Source: Arcuatula senhousia (taxonomy: Eukaryota > Mollusca > Bivalvia > Mytilida > Mytilidae). Taken from it: 64,000 nt of DNA. The notes under the pieces were generated by a model. That model was not told the origin of the DNA. It did not search any database and was given only the letters and a program-made list of their open reading frames with translations. This document shows positions 1 through 11,814 of the stretch, one piece after another. The translations under genes and the position numbers were made by a program. Each line of letters starts with the position of its first letter. The stretch's first letter is position 1. The DNA is taken from positions 16,970,103 to 17,034,102 of the forward strand of contig OZ020304.1 of NCBI GenBank assembly GCA_963971305.1, given 5' to 3'.

Positions 1-1257
1 ACAAAACGTAAGAAAACGGACTGTAATTAAAACGTTTTAAGAAGGTTTTAAAGGTCAGGCCTTCGAAAAAATAAAGAATTTCTTCTTTAATACATGTAAG
101 ATACTTATTAAAACATTATTGTTATACATGTAGCATGCATAATTCCTTAACAATTATTTGAGAAAAGGAATTATTTTAAATGCGTCAAGCGATATGTATT
201 TCAGCATTTTAAAAAGGATTCTTTAATATTTTTTATAAATACATTCAATGGTATTAATCAATATATGATGGTCTAATTTACATTTCTAAAATATGAATAT
301 TCGCAATTGTTTATGTATATTCTTATAAAAATACAAATTTACATAAAAATAATTTCATTCTCAAATTCGGTAATAAACATGTGAAGTATCTTGCACTTGA
401 AAATAGACATGCGCACAACAGTATCGCCCGCGTTTGAAAAATTATGACTGCCGACAGGATAGACACATTTCAATGTCTCGGATATACCGGTAAGAAATTT
501 TGTTTATTTTGACAAAATGTTAGAAAAGAACAAATTATATTTGGGATTCTAACGGATTTGATTGATATGTATAAACTATCATGCTATTTTGACAAAATAT
601 TCTTAAATAACAAATGAATAATCAGACAATCAACTTCTCGTGTTCATGCACATTTATGTAATGAATAATATATTTGTTAACGACAATTCTATAAATTTGT
701 GTTTATTTTGATTTCATTTGTTGATATATACATGCACGATATATAGAAGATATTAAATCAAAATAATTAAGCTGAGAGTTTGTGTATTTGAAAACGAGTG
801 CTTTATCTCTACACACAGATATTAAATTGCATCTGCTACAACACCGGTCATGCTGACCCCAAAATAAGAAAAATATCTAAACTTGATACACTAATCGTAA
901 TTAGTTGCCACATACACAAGAAAGTGCAATTAAGTGTAATTATTTTATCATTGAATGTTAAAAAATAGAAATACATAGCGAGCGGTTTTACCATTAAAAT
1001 GTGTTTTTTTTCTTTTCAGGTCCACTCACAATAATATGCATACATGCAGGATAGAAAAAATAATGCCGGCTTAACTCAATTAGAAACTTCAAAGTGTGTT
1101 GGTGATGTTAAAGGGTTGAATTTTATAGGTGGTTAAGGTAGGATATGAGATTACTTATTTTGCATCATATTCAAAGCAACAATATATTCATGGATCTTTA
1201 CCCATTTAAAAGGAGCTATTTGGTACTTAATTAAGACATTAAATTATGTAATTGTTC
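1..1257. other. AT-rich stretch, no gene seen
   Basis: No open frame of useful length, RNA gene or repeat copy is visible here. The sequence is AT-rich with short poly-A and poly-T runs, like the background of the whole window. Confidence 0.5.
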
Positions 1258-1983
1258 CAGACCGTACAGGTATTCAGACCGTACGCGTACGGTCCGGACC
1301 GTACGAGTATACCTATACGGTCCGACCATACGCGTACGGTCCGACCGTGCAAGTATACCCGTAAGGTCTAAAACGAGCTGGACCATACAAGTATTCAGAC
1401 CATATAGGTATTTCTCTAAATTTGCATTTATTCATATGATATTAGGAAATAATATTTTATTTTGAACCTAAAAAGTGTTATTACCATCTCCCAGATTCTT
1501 ACGGAAAAAATAGGGAAACCCCCAAAAATATAAAAAAACGAAAAGAGGAAAGCAAACTTAAAATAACAAGACAAACAAAATAAAACAAAAGTCTGAATTT
1601 GTAAATAGTTAAAATATAGAAAGACGGTAGGTGAGGGAATTGGGTAATATGATGTTTAATATTCATTTGGTAGAATTTGTTAGTTTTTATAACTTATATC
1701 TGTAGAAAGTAAAATCGGACGCACATAATATAAAAAATAAGAGCTTTGTGGAACTTTTTTTGCTAAAAAGTAGGTAAATATGCGGGGAAACTGACGGACG
1801 AATTGCTTAAACATAAATGATAAAATTAATGCATTTCTACAGGATAAATATATTTTATTGAATATTGGCCTAGAAAATGCAAGTCAGACCGTACGCGTAC
1901 GGTCCGACCGTACAGGTATTTTAGAAAAATATACTCGTACGGTCCGGACCGTACGCGTACGGTCTGAATACGCATACGGTCTG
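1258..1983. mobile_element. Foldback element with GACCGTACG-rich inverted arms
   Basis: The two ends are inverted copies of each other over about 54 bases with a few mismatches. Both read outside-in as CAGACCGTA, then TATTCAGACCGTACGCGTAC, then a GGTCCGGACCGTACGAGTATA-type segment. Each arm also contains the perfect palindrome GACCGTACGCGTACGGTC, at 1277-1294 on the left and at 1887-1904 and 1947-1964 on the right. The arms are thus built from short self-complementary units. The roughly 460-base core is plain AT-rich sequence with no transposase frame. No convincing target duplication is seen. The arms are much richer in GC and CpG than their surroundings. Non-autonomous foldback transposon is the likeliest reading; a pair of independent palindromic minisatellites is the alternative. 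Confidence 0.7.
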
Positions 1984-2780
1984 AAACATAATTATCAAAT
2001 TATTTTATCATAATAGACAACAACTTGTTGAGAGCCTAACTTACTTGTACTATTCCTAATAAAGTATGTGTTTATATTTATGCTTAAATGTATTAGTTAG
2101 GTTCAACATGCCTTATTAAAAGAAATAATAATCTCACTGCGGCTTGTGTATATTTTGGTGTCATTTTTTTCTTATTGGATAAAATAAATTTCTTTTACGT
2201 TTCAGGAAAACAAATGCATGAAGAATAAAGCATCTAAGAGTACGATGATAAAAGAGACCATATCATTCTAATATAGTGACAAATATGAATGTAGTTCTTG
2301 AAAATTTCAACTGAGATGGAATAGAAATGAAACTTAAATTGAGATTTACACGGAACTATTAGTGAGAATATGTAGGATAAAGAGGAAATGGACTATAATT
2401 ATTGACTGCACTTGAAACTTTTAACTGTGTTTGTGGAGTTTTTTCTTATAAAATATTCTATCTAAATATATTTTTGTTTTTCTTTTTCTTTTTGCAAGAA
2501 AGTTTCAGCTAAATGAACGCCCGTTTATGGTGTATTTAAGACTTGTCAGAGACGATCTATCTGGAAGATCTAAATGCCATTGCAAAGAGTATTCATTATG
2601 ATATAGATAACATTACTGCTGTTATTAATCAAGATTAAGCAGTGACACCATGTAAATTCAAAACCAGAAAGACATTCAAAAATGTTAAAAGACTTTTAAA
2701 AACTATATAAAACGAAGATTTATTAAAAAAAAAACAATTTCATTAATCAGATATAACTAGAATCATCCCACCAGTTGTGA
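1984..2780. other. AT-rich stretch, no gene seen
   Basis: Nothing recognisable. There are no long frames, no repeat copies detected by eye and no RNA gene signatures. Confidence 0.45.
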
Positions 2781-3030
2781 GAGGGTGCTGGTAAAACATT
2801 AACAGAACGTAAATAAAACGTTCTTAAAACTATACATGAACCTCAAGAGGTAAAACAAAACCACCAGAAAACGTTGAGGGAACGATCCAATATAGTTCCG
2901 ACGGAACGTTAAAAGAACCGAAAATGGAGTCTACACTTTAACGTTCCTGCAATGTTATTTCGGAACGTTCTAGAAACCATGAATGAACGTTATGGGTACC
3001 TTATTGGAACGTTAGTGCGTTTAGTGGGTC
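2781..3030. repeat. Cluster of AACGTT-containing motifs
   Basis: The hexamer AACGTT appears about seven times in 250 bases, usually as GGAACGTT or AACGTTC (for example AAAACGTTCTTA, GACGGAACGTTAAAAG, TTTAACGTTCCTGC, CGGAACGTTCTAG, TTGGAACGTTAGTG). Spacing is irregular, so this looks like a degenerate short-period repeat or an old inverted-repeat element. The motif is self-complementary, so it occurs on both strands. No coding potential is seen. Confidence 0.5.
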
Positions 3031-3036
3031 ACGAAT

Positions 3037-3307
3037 AACCAAAAATGTTGCCTAACCCAGTTATCGAAATTGTCTAACGTATATTTTACGACTTGAATTT
3101 AATTCTTTAAATTTTAAGAAAATGTGTTTAACAACGGGACTTATGCTTATTTTTTTTATTATGTTTTATTTTAAACCTCAATGCATCTGAATTAAAGCAA
3201 GAAAATCTGAATAAAAGAAAGGTATCACATTCTTTAATATGTTGCCAACGACAACGGCCATAAGTTCTCACTTGCGCAATAACTTCTGATCAAATGGTTA
3301 GTTGGAT
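3037..3307 (+). repeat. Repeat block R1, copy 1
   Basis: This block starts AACCAAAAATGTTGCCTAAC and runs through AATGCATCTGAATTAAAG, CAAATGGTTAG and similar landmarks. It recurs, clearly diverged but in the same order and strand, at 4269-4553. It is non-coding in all frames. Together with blocks R2-R4 it makes up a shuffled, old repeat region between 3 and 12 kb. Confidence 0.7.
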
Positions 3308-3317
3308 ATTTTTTACC

Positions 3318-3465
3318 GTGCTCTCGAGTCGTCCGAAAATATCTCCCTAAACAAAGCTCATACTTTAAAGGTCGGACTTTAAGTCTAAATTAAATGCGAC
3401 TTTTTTAAAGCGCAAAATTGTAATTTACATGAATCTACATTTCACAAGAAACTAAATTCAAGATA
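3318..3465 (+). repeat. Repeat block R2, copy 1
   Basis: Starts GTGCTCTCGAGTCGTCCGAA and includes CCCTAAACAAAGCT and AAATGCGACTTTTT. The same landmarks in the same order occur at 5410-5545. Non-coding. Confidence 0.65.
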
Positions 3466-3715
3466 TTGACAGCCATCGACAAATAAAAAGATAGCATAAC
3501 TTGGTCAGTTGTGCTGCAGGACATAAAAGAAAGTGTCTATAGGTAAACAACATTTTTTAAAACGTTTTCGTGTTTTACCAAATACATTTTGTAGAACAAT
3601 GATTTGTTTTCCTTTTACTCATTTTTTTAAATCCAAGATATTTAAAACATGCATATTTTCATTTATAAAAAGGTCATAAACCGTTAACAATCTTTTATTC
3701 ATTTAAATTTATTTT
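3466..3715 (+). repeat. Repeat block R3, copy 1
   Basis: Landmarks are AGCCATCGACAAATAAA, AGGTAAACAACATTT, TTTACCAAATAC and AAGGTCATAA-CCGTTAACAATCT. They recur in order at 6923-7165. The two copies are diverged by substitutions and small indels. Non-coding. Confidence 0.65.
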
Positions 3716-4013
3716 TAAACGAAATTGGTCAGAAAATTGAATTAACATTACGATGGAATTATTATGTTACTTGGTCAAATGGATGGTGAGGTTAAGAAAG
3801 ATATGTACACGAAGACTGTGCATTGTTTCAATCCTTTCTTAATTCTATTAATCATTCTATTACTACTTGTTTGATCATAGGGTTTGTTAATTGTAAGGTA
3901 CGAGTCTTCCGTTAAAACTGAATTTTAAACAAAACAACTTGCAGTTAGTGAAAATCGAATACAGCAAGAAAAGACTTGATTTTTGTAAAGTACAAAATAC
4001 GGGTTTTATTAAA

Positions 4014-4068
4014 CGTCGTTTTGTTTTGTTTTGTTTTTTTTTTGGGTTTTTTTTTTTGGTTTGGTTGA
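4014..4068. repeat. Low-complexity GTTTT/poly-T tract
   Basis: A run of GTTTT units followed by long T tracts interrupted by GGG and GG. It produces a lysine/threonine-rich spurious frame on the minus strand that should not be taken as a gene. Confidence 0.85.
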
Positions 4069-4268
4069 ATCTTTTTTCTCAAAAAGTGATATAAAACAAC
4101 AGGTTCTTAAACTATAAAGTGACATTTCATAAAAGTCCAAATTTTTTGGCCATTCTTGACGTTTTGAATTCTTGCATGCTGGCTGTAAAATGTCACAAAG
4201 CAACTGTCTCAAATTTGTTTGTTTACTATTTGAATTTACAATTCAAAACTATATAGGTTCTTTTTGAA

Positions 4269-4553
4269 GAACCAAAATGTTGCCTAACCCAGTTATCAAA
4301 TTGTGTTACGTATATATTAAGACTTGAATTAGGTTCTTCAAATTTTAAGAAAAGTTGTTTATCATCAGGACTTATGTTTATTGTGTTCATTATGTTTTGT
4401 TTTAAACCCCAATGCATCTGAATTAAAGTGACAAAATCTGAATAAAAGAAATATATTTCATACTTTAATATGCTATTATTATCGAATAAATCTGACAACG
4501 ACCATTGGTTCTCACTTGCCTAATAATAACTGATCAAATTATTAGTTGAATTT
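4269..4553 (+). repeat. Repeat block R1, copy 2
   Basis: Diverged second copy of the block at 3037-3307 (AACCAAAATGTTGCCTAACC, AATGCATCTGAATTAAAG, GGTTCTCACTTGCC, CTGATCAAAT). The two copies lie about 1.2 kb apart in the same orientation. I see no primer-binding site or polypurine tract that would make them long terminal repeats. Confidence 0.65.
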
Positions 4554-5409
4554 ATTTTAACGCGCAGTTTGGTTAATGCACTTTTCCGAAAAATCGTCCG
4601 TTTCCCGACCCTTTCAAACATAAAAAAAAAGTAAAAATCAATTATAATGTTATTTTATATCGAAATGAACAGGAATTTGATATGTATTTAGAAAATATGT
4701 AAATGCGTTAAAATACTGCTCATATAGTACCATAAATAAGTATCCATGGTAACCATTTTGTCTGCAACATGACTTTTCTCGGATTTGGAAACTGAAGTTT
4801 AGCACCCCGATAAGCACAACCGAATGAATTAAAAATTATCTATTCGGGTTCGGTTTTGATCAATTTATTTGGATTTAGGTGCACATTATTGATAATGTTA
4901 AGAATAATTTTAATTTTTGGACGAAAAGGGTAAATCAGAATGAAAAAAACTGCGTTTTTGATCTTGATATCAATTTTTTGTTATAATTTTCAAAAATACA
5001 AAAGAATGAGCAGCAATTCTCAAATTCTATATTTTATGATCTATCATGTGGTGAAATTCTTAAACAATAGATGTCGATTTTCGAGGTGCTAAACCCGATT
5101 TAAGAAATGAGGTATCAAATTTTGTCTGATTTGCCAAATAAGGTAAAAGGAGCGGGACTTAATTTCCAATAGAAGTTTCTTCTATTCGGGTTTTTCTAAC
5201 TATTGAGTAATATTAATAAAATATAATGGTTTGGATAACTGTAAATAATTATTTCAGACTACATAAGACAATAAAACTCCAAATATTTTATCAAATCTTT
5301 ATGGTACAGGCGTTTTATTTTTCCGAGTATTCGTCGAAATATGGGGGACAACTCTTGGAAACTTTTTTTAAAACTTTTGGCGGGACTAACGTCATTAACA
5401 TCACTGTGC
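4554..5409. other. AT-rich stretch, no gene seen
   Basis: No recognisable gene or repeat copy. The open frame that crosses the R2 copy at its end has no family resemblance and reads through repeat sequence. Confidence 0.45.
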
Positions 5410-5545
5410 GTGCTCTCGAGTCGTCCGAATGTGTCCCTAAACAAAGCTTTTACTTTAAGTCTAAAGTAAATGCGACTTTTTCATAAGCGCAAAATTTGAA
5501 GTAAAACGAAAATAAATTTAACAAGAAGCTCAATTCAAGCTAAAA
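5410..5545 (+). repeat. Repeat block R2, copy 2
   Basis: Copy of 3318-3465 sharing GTGCTCTCGAGTCGTCCGAA, CCCTAAACAAAGC and AAATGCGACTTTTTC. It is followed directly by R4 rather than R3, so the blocks have been reshuffled. Confidence 0.65.
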
Positions 5546-5790
5546 CAAGCCTGTTTTAGATACTAGTACTCTTGATAAATACATTAGTAAAAAGAAAAGG
5601 GCAGGCGTTCTGTCAAACAAAAAAAATTGTTTTAATTGTCTTCTGTCCCGATTTCCACATATTTAAAACATGTATACATAAAGCTTTTGTTGTTTATCCA
5701 AATGCTGATTATGCCGAGAACTTCAAATCCATTATCCTTGATCAGGAAAAACCAAAGAAATAAAAAATCACCTTAACACGGTTTAAAATT
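5546..5790 (+). repeat. Repeat block R4, copy 1
   Basis: Shares the order of landmarks AAGCCTG/AAGCAAGTC, AGAAAAGGG, AAACAAAAAA, ATTTAAAACATG and a GGAAAAxxCATAA-like tail with 11815-12072. Divergence is substantial. The short frame across it is an artefact of the repeat. Confidence 0.5.
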
Positions 5791-5871
5791 ATATGTTTTA
5801 GGCTATTTGTTTATAAATTTGATTTAGATAAAAGTCAAGGAATAAAACACAAAACTTGTTAAACAGACCCA

Positions 5872-6192
5872 ATCAAAATATAAATGACAACAAAGTTCCA
5901 TACATTTAATTTTGCTACGCCTGACGCGCGTTTCGTCTTTTCTAGACTCATCAGAGGCGCTCAACCAAAAATATTGAAAATGCCAAACACTATATGAATA
6001 TGAAGATCATAGATCAGTAGAACCAAAAATACCAAACTGGGGAACCAAATTATTACTAAGATAATCAACCTATGTCTGAGTTTGAAATTTAGACGGATAA
6101 TTTAAAGCTTTGATGTTTTCTCCAACTCAAAAGTGTTTGTGCCGGAGCGGGCTAACCTCGGGGAATTGAAACTCCACCAGCAGTGCTAACCT
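5872..6192 (+). repeat. Bivalve interspersed repeat (GACGCGCG family), copy 1
   Basis: Begins AATATAAATGACAACAAAGT. It carries GCCTGACGCGCGTTTCGTCT and CTCATCAGAGGCGCTCAACC, then GAAAATGCCAAACACTATAT, ACCAAACTGGGGAACCAA and CCTATGTCTG. It ends with GTGCCGGAGCGGGCTAACCT and CACCAGCAGTGCTAACC. I recognise this family from mussel and other bivalve sequences, which is the main taxonomic clue in this part of the window. The GC-rich middle and tail stand out against the AT-rich background. A second, shorter copy follows immediately. No protein is encoded; it is probably non-autonomous. Confidence 0.8.
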
Positions 6193-6204
6193 TTACGTGT
6201 GTTC

Positions 6205-6425
6205 GAAATATAAATGACAACAAAGTTTCAAACAATAAATTTTGCTACGCCTGACGCGCGTTTCGTCTTTTCGAGACTCATCAGAGGCGCTCAACCAAAA
6301 ATCTTGAAAATGCCAAACACTATATGAATATGAAGAGCATAGATCAGTAAAACCAAAAATACCAAACTGGGGAACCAAATTATTACTAAGATAACCAACC
6401 TATGTCTGGGGTAGGAAATCATTTA
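6205..6425 (+). repeat. Bivalve interspersed repeat (GACGCGCG family), copy 2, partial
   Basis: Direct repeat of the first part of copy 1, from AATATAAATGACAACAAAGT through GACGCGCGTTTCGTC to CCTATGTCTGGGGTAGGAA. It lacks the GTGCCGGAGCGGGCTAACC tail. The GGGGTAGGAA junction is kept here and in the third copy at 49868 but is missing from copy 1, so copy 1 carries an internal deletion. Confidence 0.8.
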
Positions 6426-6922
6426 AAGTGTTGAGCAAAGTATTAGGCTTTTAGTATTAACCAAGAACCTAAATTTAGTCTAAAACCAGTCTTTTTGTAT
6501 ATAGTTCAAAGGAAATGATTTCTTCTCTGTTCAACAAGATGGCAACTGCATGTATATGACTGTGTATTAATGATAAAAAAACAATTTTCATTGTTGTTTA
6601 ATTTGATTTGTATCTGTTAGACATTTTTTATCAGTAACAAGGCTGCATTTGATAAGTGTGCATTGTTCTTTGGGGAAAAAGAAAAAGATCCATTTTAGTT
6701 AATATGATTTGAATTTAATATTGAGGGGAAGTTATTTCAGCTGATAGTTACACGAGGGCATTCGAAAATGTTTAAACCTACATGTATTTAACCTATTAAT
6801 TCAAGATAATGAGGTTTTGTTTGACCTCCCAATGTTTGATTCAAATGCTGCTGATGAGAGATTACTCCTTGAAATATGCATATACAGCATAACCAAATTA
6901 CCCGTTTTGGTATTTGTATATT

Positions 6923-7165
6923 GAGAGCCATCGACAAATAAATGGATAGCATAATAACTTTGTCAGTCGTGCAGCGAGCCATTGAATTCGTTATTTTTAT
7001 AGAAAAGCCTTGAAAGTATCCATAGGTAAACAACATTTGTTTTTTTAAATTTATCGTGTTTCACCAAATACGATGATCTTTTTCCTTTCATTTTTTTTAG
7101 AATTCACGTTATTTAAAACATGTACATTTTAAGGTCACAAGCCGTAAACAATCTGTTATTCGAAT
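6923..7165 (+). repeat. Repeat block R3, copy 2
   Basis: Diverged copy of 3466-3715 (AGCCATCGACAAATAAAT, AGGTAAACAACATTTG, CACCAAATACGATGATC, AAGGTCACAAGCCGTAAACA). The minus-strand frame over it is a by-product. Confidence 0.6.
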
Positions 7166-8995
7166 TTGTTTGTTAGTTCTTTTATGTTGAATGCTTAATG
7201 GAATTTTTTTTATCAATCTGTCCTACATTTTATGAAAGACAAAAAAGTAAAATTAAGCCTTTCAAAACATTTGTTTAAAAGTAGCTTTTGATATGTGAGT
7301 TGTAACAACTGCGGAAAAAATCAGTAAATGTGTTCCTGGGAGTTGCGTTTTATAGTGAAAATGTTTTTCCCGTTTTTTTTCTAAATAATAGTCGCTTTCT
7401 CTACAATTATATAGGAGAAAAAGACCGAAATGAAAATATAGGGTTCAATGATATATATATCACCTGGATTTGGTTGTAATTTTATTTCATCAAGGCCAGC
7501 CAAGGCACGCAAGTTGAAAATCAAAAAACAATAACCATATTGGTTGAGAAATTAATATATCAATTCCAAACTGAAACCTCTTAATCATAGAATGCAAATC
7601 ACAAAGCTTATTCTTATCCATATTATATCGGCAAAAAATCAATGAAATTTCGGTTTTTGACCATTTCAATCATAAACCGATGAGCGATGAACCGCACCGT
7701 TACCTTATTAGTTTCTTGTCAAAAATCAGATTATTGTTTATGGTCAACGATTGCAACATTCTCAAATGACGAAATTCATTTAAGCATTTCCCATTGCTTT
7801 ACTTCCCGTTCCTTAGCATTCACGGATTGGTTTTAACAAACAAAAAGACATCTAATTAAGATCACAGAACTTTTTCTTAAATTTCAATTTTTGTTTTCGC
7901 TATGACGGTGGTTGAGTGTCAATGACTCATCTACAAAACATATATTTTTTTTCAAAACATTTTTGAGTCCATATTAATGAATATAATTTTTTTTGTAATT
8001 GTGCTTTTGAGCAGACAAAACTAAAACTTTCTTTTATAATTTAAATAATTATGCTACAAAAAATAATTTAAAACCCAAATGTAACAAATTACCAAGAAAA
8101 ACATTATGTAATCAAACCAATTATTGAAAATTGCAAAATAGTAAAGGCATATTGTCTATCATTTCTTTTCGTCCCCAATATTTTGGTGTCATTTACACCA
8201 AAATGTAGTAAAATATAATTAAGAATACAAATTTATTTCCAAATTTGCCTTTAACTCGGTTTATTTCGCTCATAACAAATCGAACATGACGACTGACTAT
8301 CTGCTTACCTTTGTGACGACAGATATATTTTTTAATATTTTGAAAACAGTCATCAATCGGGTCACGGATGCTTTGTTCCCTAAGACTTTGATATGGTAAC
8401 AAATTAAACAGATTCAATGTCAATGAATTAAATCATCTTCTTTGCTTAAATACGAGACATTATTGTCATTTCCTAAGTTTAGCGGCTTTGGTATTTTCGT
8501 CGCCGTTTTCATTTCAATTCGGGCTTAAAATTCGAGATACAGCTAATTAGTCGGATGTATGAACCAGCAAAGTTTAAAACAGAATTAAATGCAATGCGCA
8601 TTCTAAAGACGGGTTTGAAGCTTATTTATATGAATTATTGAAAAACTTTACAAATATCATGTAGTGATAATTGTTTTTCAATTTTTATTTTTAACAGGGT
8701 ACCCCAACTATATTTTTGTTGTTCATATGTTTAAAAATATACAAGGCGAATTTTTGTTTTTCATGTCAATATCCCTTTAATAACATAAGAGAAAAATCTT
8801 ATCAGGTACATGTCTATACAAGTAAGGTAACTGTCTTTAATATTACCTTATAATTAATTTAATATTTTGGCAGCAAAGTATAAACATATTTTCATCATAT
8901 TAAGAGATATGTTGAAATAGAGAATATTAAAACCTTATTTTGTTTAGAACGCAGAATCTGTCAAGAAATTTCTCTTCAACTAAGGTTTTCATATA
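7166..8995. other. AT-rich stretch, no gene seen
   Basis: About 1.8 kb without a recognisable gene, RNA or repeat copy. The small minus-strand frame near 8.2-8.4 kb has no family resemblance and ordinary AT-driven composition. Confidence 0.45.
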
Positions 8996-9990
8996 TTTTG
9001 CTGTTTCATGTCGTGTACATCGACATAATACCTGAACATGAAAATAAATCAATTAAAAGTAGCAAATACATCCTTAAAAGTCCTTTTAAGAACTGGAAAA
9101 TCAAAAGGTTTACCACCAACAAGATTCATTTTAAAAGTGCGTTCTGTAGGATACATGATTTATAACAGCACGTGTTTATATAAAATTTGACATTTAATAA
9201 ACATGATAACGTCCAAACTTTTTAGGCTGCTTTTGACGTGTCAATAAAACAATAGAAGTCAAAAGCAGCTGTTTTCATATCTGTTCCATTGTTTCTCCTC
9301 TGATTTTATTCTGTTTTAATTTCTATGAGAAGACAAGAGATACCAAAATGTTGGCTTACACATTTATCCAAATCGTCTTAAATATTTAAGACTTTAATAC
9401 ATGTAAGAAGACAATCAAATTACAGTTCCTACCAAGTTAGGGATAGTTAGTGGCTTAGTTTGACTAAATTCTACTGTAGAAAGCTGGAATCCTTTATGAA
9501 ATGCCCTTCAGGTTTTAAGTAAAACCGTTTAGTTCAATAAACAAGAAGAACAGACATTACGACAAACTTTTATCTGTACTCATCTGCAAGTAAGATATAA
9601 ATCCCATATCTGTGCATTAGCTTAGATGTTTTCCATAAAGATTTCTATGTGAGTTCAACCATTGAAGAACAAATAAGCCTTTGTTTACATTTTTTGAGTT
9701 TGACTTGTTTTGAATATGTTGTTATAATAAATCAGTAATGTCTTAACTGTTTTTTATTTAATCAATATTTATCAAACAAAATGTATAGTATAAGTAGTCA
9801 GCAACATAAAAAATTGTTATTCATTAAGCTGAAATGGTAAGATAATACCCAATTTAACATTTTTAATCATATTAACCATGTTTTTATACCTTTCCCCATA
9901 ACAGCTATATGAAAATGTATTAATGCACAGACTCGTGTAGCTGTTTGTAGCTAAATAAAAAAAAATCTCATGTCAAAAGTATATTCAAGA
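8996..9990 (+). repeat. Tandem duplication unit 1 (with insertion)
   Basis: This and the next unit share GTCGTGTACATCGACATAAT, AGTAGCAAATACATCCTTAA, AGTGCGTTCTGTAGGATACA, AACATGATAACGTCCAAACT and AGAAGTC-AAAGCAGCTGTTT. They then share GAGTTCAACCATTGAAGAAC through to CTCATGTCAAAAGTATA. Unit 1 has about 320 extra bases in the middle (see 9328-9649). Long shared identity without a shared open frame suggests a local segmental duplication of non-coding DNA. Confidence 0.8.
9328..9649 (+). mobile_element. Insertion in duplication unit 1 with 8-bp flanking repeat
   Basis: This 322-base segment is present only in unit 1 and is flanked by TTTCTATG at 9320-9327 and 9642-9649. That is what an insertion with an 8-bp target duplication would leave. 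Near its end a stretch of about 60 bases (CTGTACTCATCTG...ATAAATCCCATAT) resembles, in antisense, the C-terminal coding part of the reverse transcriptase family seen at 24.6-25.3 kb. No terminal inverted repeat is evident. Deletion from unit 2 through the 8-base microhomology is an alternative. Confidence 0.55.
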
Positions 9991-9997
9991 TTTCCTT

Positions 9998-10682
9998 TTG
10001 CTGTTACTGGTCGTGTACATCGACATAATACTTAACATGAAAAAAAAATCTTTGCAATTGAAAGTAGCAAATACATCCTTAAAAATCCTTTTCAGAACTG
10101 GAAAATCAAAAGGTTCACGACCACAGAGATTCATTTTAAAGTGCGTTCTGTAGGATACACGATTTATAACAGCACGTTTTAATATAAAATTTGACATTTA
10201 ATAAACATGATAACGTCCAAACTTGTTAGGCTGTTTTTGACGAGTCAATAAAAAAATAGAAGTCGAAAGCAGCTGTTTTCATATTTGTTCCATTGTTTTC
10301 TCCTCTGTTTTTTTATTCTGTTTTTATTTCTTTTTGAGTTCAACCATTGAAGAACAAATAAGCCTTTAGTTTGACTAGTTTTAAAAATGCTGTTATAATA
10401 TATTTTTAATGTCTTGTACAACGTATATCAGTAATTTCTTAACTGTTCTTTTTTTATTTAATAAATATTTATTGAACAAATTGTATAGTATAAGTAGTAA
10501 GCAGCATAAAAATTGTTATTCATTTAGCTGAAATTGTAAGATATTACCCAATTTAACATTTATAATCATATTAACCATGTTATAATACCTTTCCCCATAA
10601 CAACTATATGACAATGTATTAATGCACAGACTCATGTAGCTGTTTGTAGCTAGATATTAAAAAATCTCATGTCAAAAGTATA
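9998..10682 (+). repeat. Tandem duplication unit 2
   Basis: Direct copy of unit 1 lacking the 322-base insertion. At the junction it reads TTTATTTCTTTTTGAGTTCA, matching the empty or pre-insertion site. The minus-strand frame over its first part is a repeat artefact. Confidence 0.8.
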
Positions 10683-10893
10683 GATTATCTATAACTCAAA
10701 TCATTAGAAAAAAAAGAAGGTTTACAAATGGTCAATCTAATGTCATAAGCCCGAAAAAAGTAGACAAAACAGGTAAAAATATAATCTTGGAAACAATGAT
10801 GGTTTGGGAACTATACCTTGTTTGAAACCCCGTTAGTTTATTCTAAATGATAGAAGAAGTGATTATGTTTAAAATTTGTTCTATTAGATACAG

Positions 10894-11163
10894 AAAGAAG
10901 CAGAGGTACCAATGGGGTATCCGAATGTCAAAAGTCCGAAAGGGCAGAGACAAAACCAGTAAACACCAACAAGAACAGGACAAAAACAGACAACATGTAA
11001 AACATGGAAACACAAAACAACTGAATATCAATCAACAACGCGAATCCAGTCGAAACAAGAGTGAACTCAGGTGCTCCGGAAGAGTAAGCAGTTCCTGCTT
11101 GCTATAGCACACCCGTCGCGTTGCCAATAGTCCATTCAGCGTGTCAAATCCGGTAAAGGAAGT
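10894..11163 (-). repeat. 3' end of reverse transcriptase element, lineage I
   Basis: Read on the minus strand, this is the distal part of the lineage I element whose coding end is visible at 24.6-25.3 kb and 53.1-54.4 kb. It shows the AARRVCYS-like segment (plus strand GCTATAGCACACCCGTCGCG), the CTCAGGTGCTCCGGAAGAGT antisense segment, and the tail AAAAGTCCGAAAGGGCAGAG...GAGGTACCAATGGGG. It is 5'-truncated, keeping only the end of the frame and the 3' untranslated part, as expected for an element copied by target-primed reverse transcription. Confidence 0.75.
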
Positions 11164-11814
11164 TAGATACATGCTCCGCACACACCTTTGAGATCTTGTA
11201 AATAATATATATGCCTTACTATTACATGTAGCTACGTAGTAAGGAATTGCTGTAAACAAATCAGACTCAAAATCTACACAATCAAGAATTGTTTTCTTCG
11301 GAAATAAACATATCTTTAAGGTTTGTTTACATAAAACACTTAATATATATATTGCAATAGAAAACTTCTACGTTACATGAACTGTGACTATTCCATATAA
11401 ATTACAAAAAGTAGAAAGTACAACCCTAACAGCTTTCTTCGCAAAAATTCAAGGCAAAAGTTAAAATCAAAATCATTTTGGTATTCCTTTTTCTAAGCTT
11501 GTTCAGTAGCAGATACGATTATTCACATCGTGTTCTTAAAACACAATAGGACATAAATTTATAAAGTACAAAAGACCGTTCCTGACATATAAAGAAAACG
11601 TTGCATTTCATAAGACCGTTCTTGACATTTTTAGAAAACGTTGCATTTAATAAGGTTTCTGTATAATGTCAAGGGTTTTAATGTAGCTTGCTCTAAATGT
11701 TTTACGTGTTTTATTACCTTTTAAAACTGATGCTCATAAATCATGACAAACGTTCTGCCAACACATATCAATGTTTGACGTCTCTATTAATTTGACTCTA
11801 TAGAGCATCTATCT
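11164..11814. other. AT-rich stretch with a short internal repeat
   Basis: No gene is seen. Near 11.57-11.65 kb two adjacent copies of a short unit occur (AAGACCGTTCCTGACAT-TAAAGAAAACGTTGCATTT and its close variant). Confidence 0.5.

Noticed and set aside
3037..4553. R1 copies as long terminal repeats of a retrotransposon
   Set aside because: Between them there is no primer-binding site, polypurine tract or gag/pol frame, and they lack TG...CA ends.
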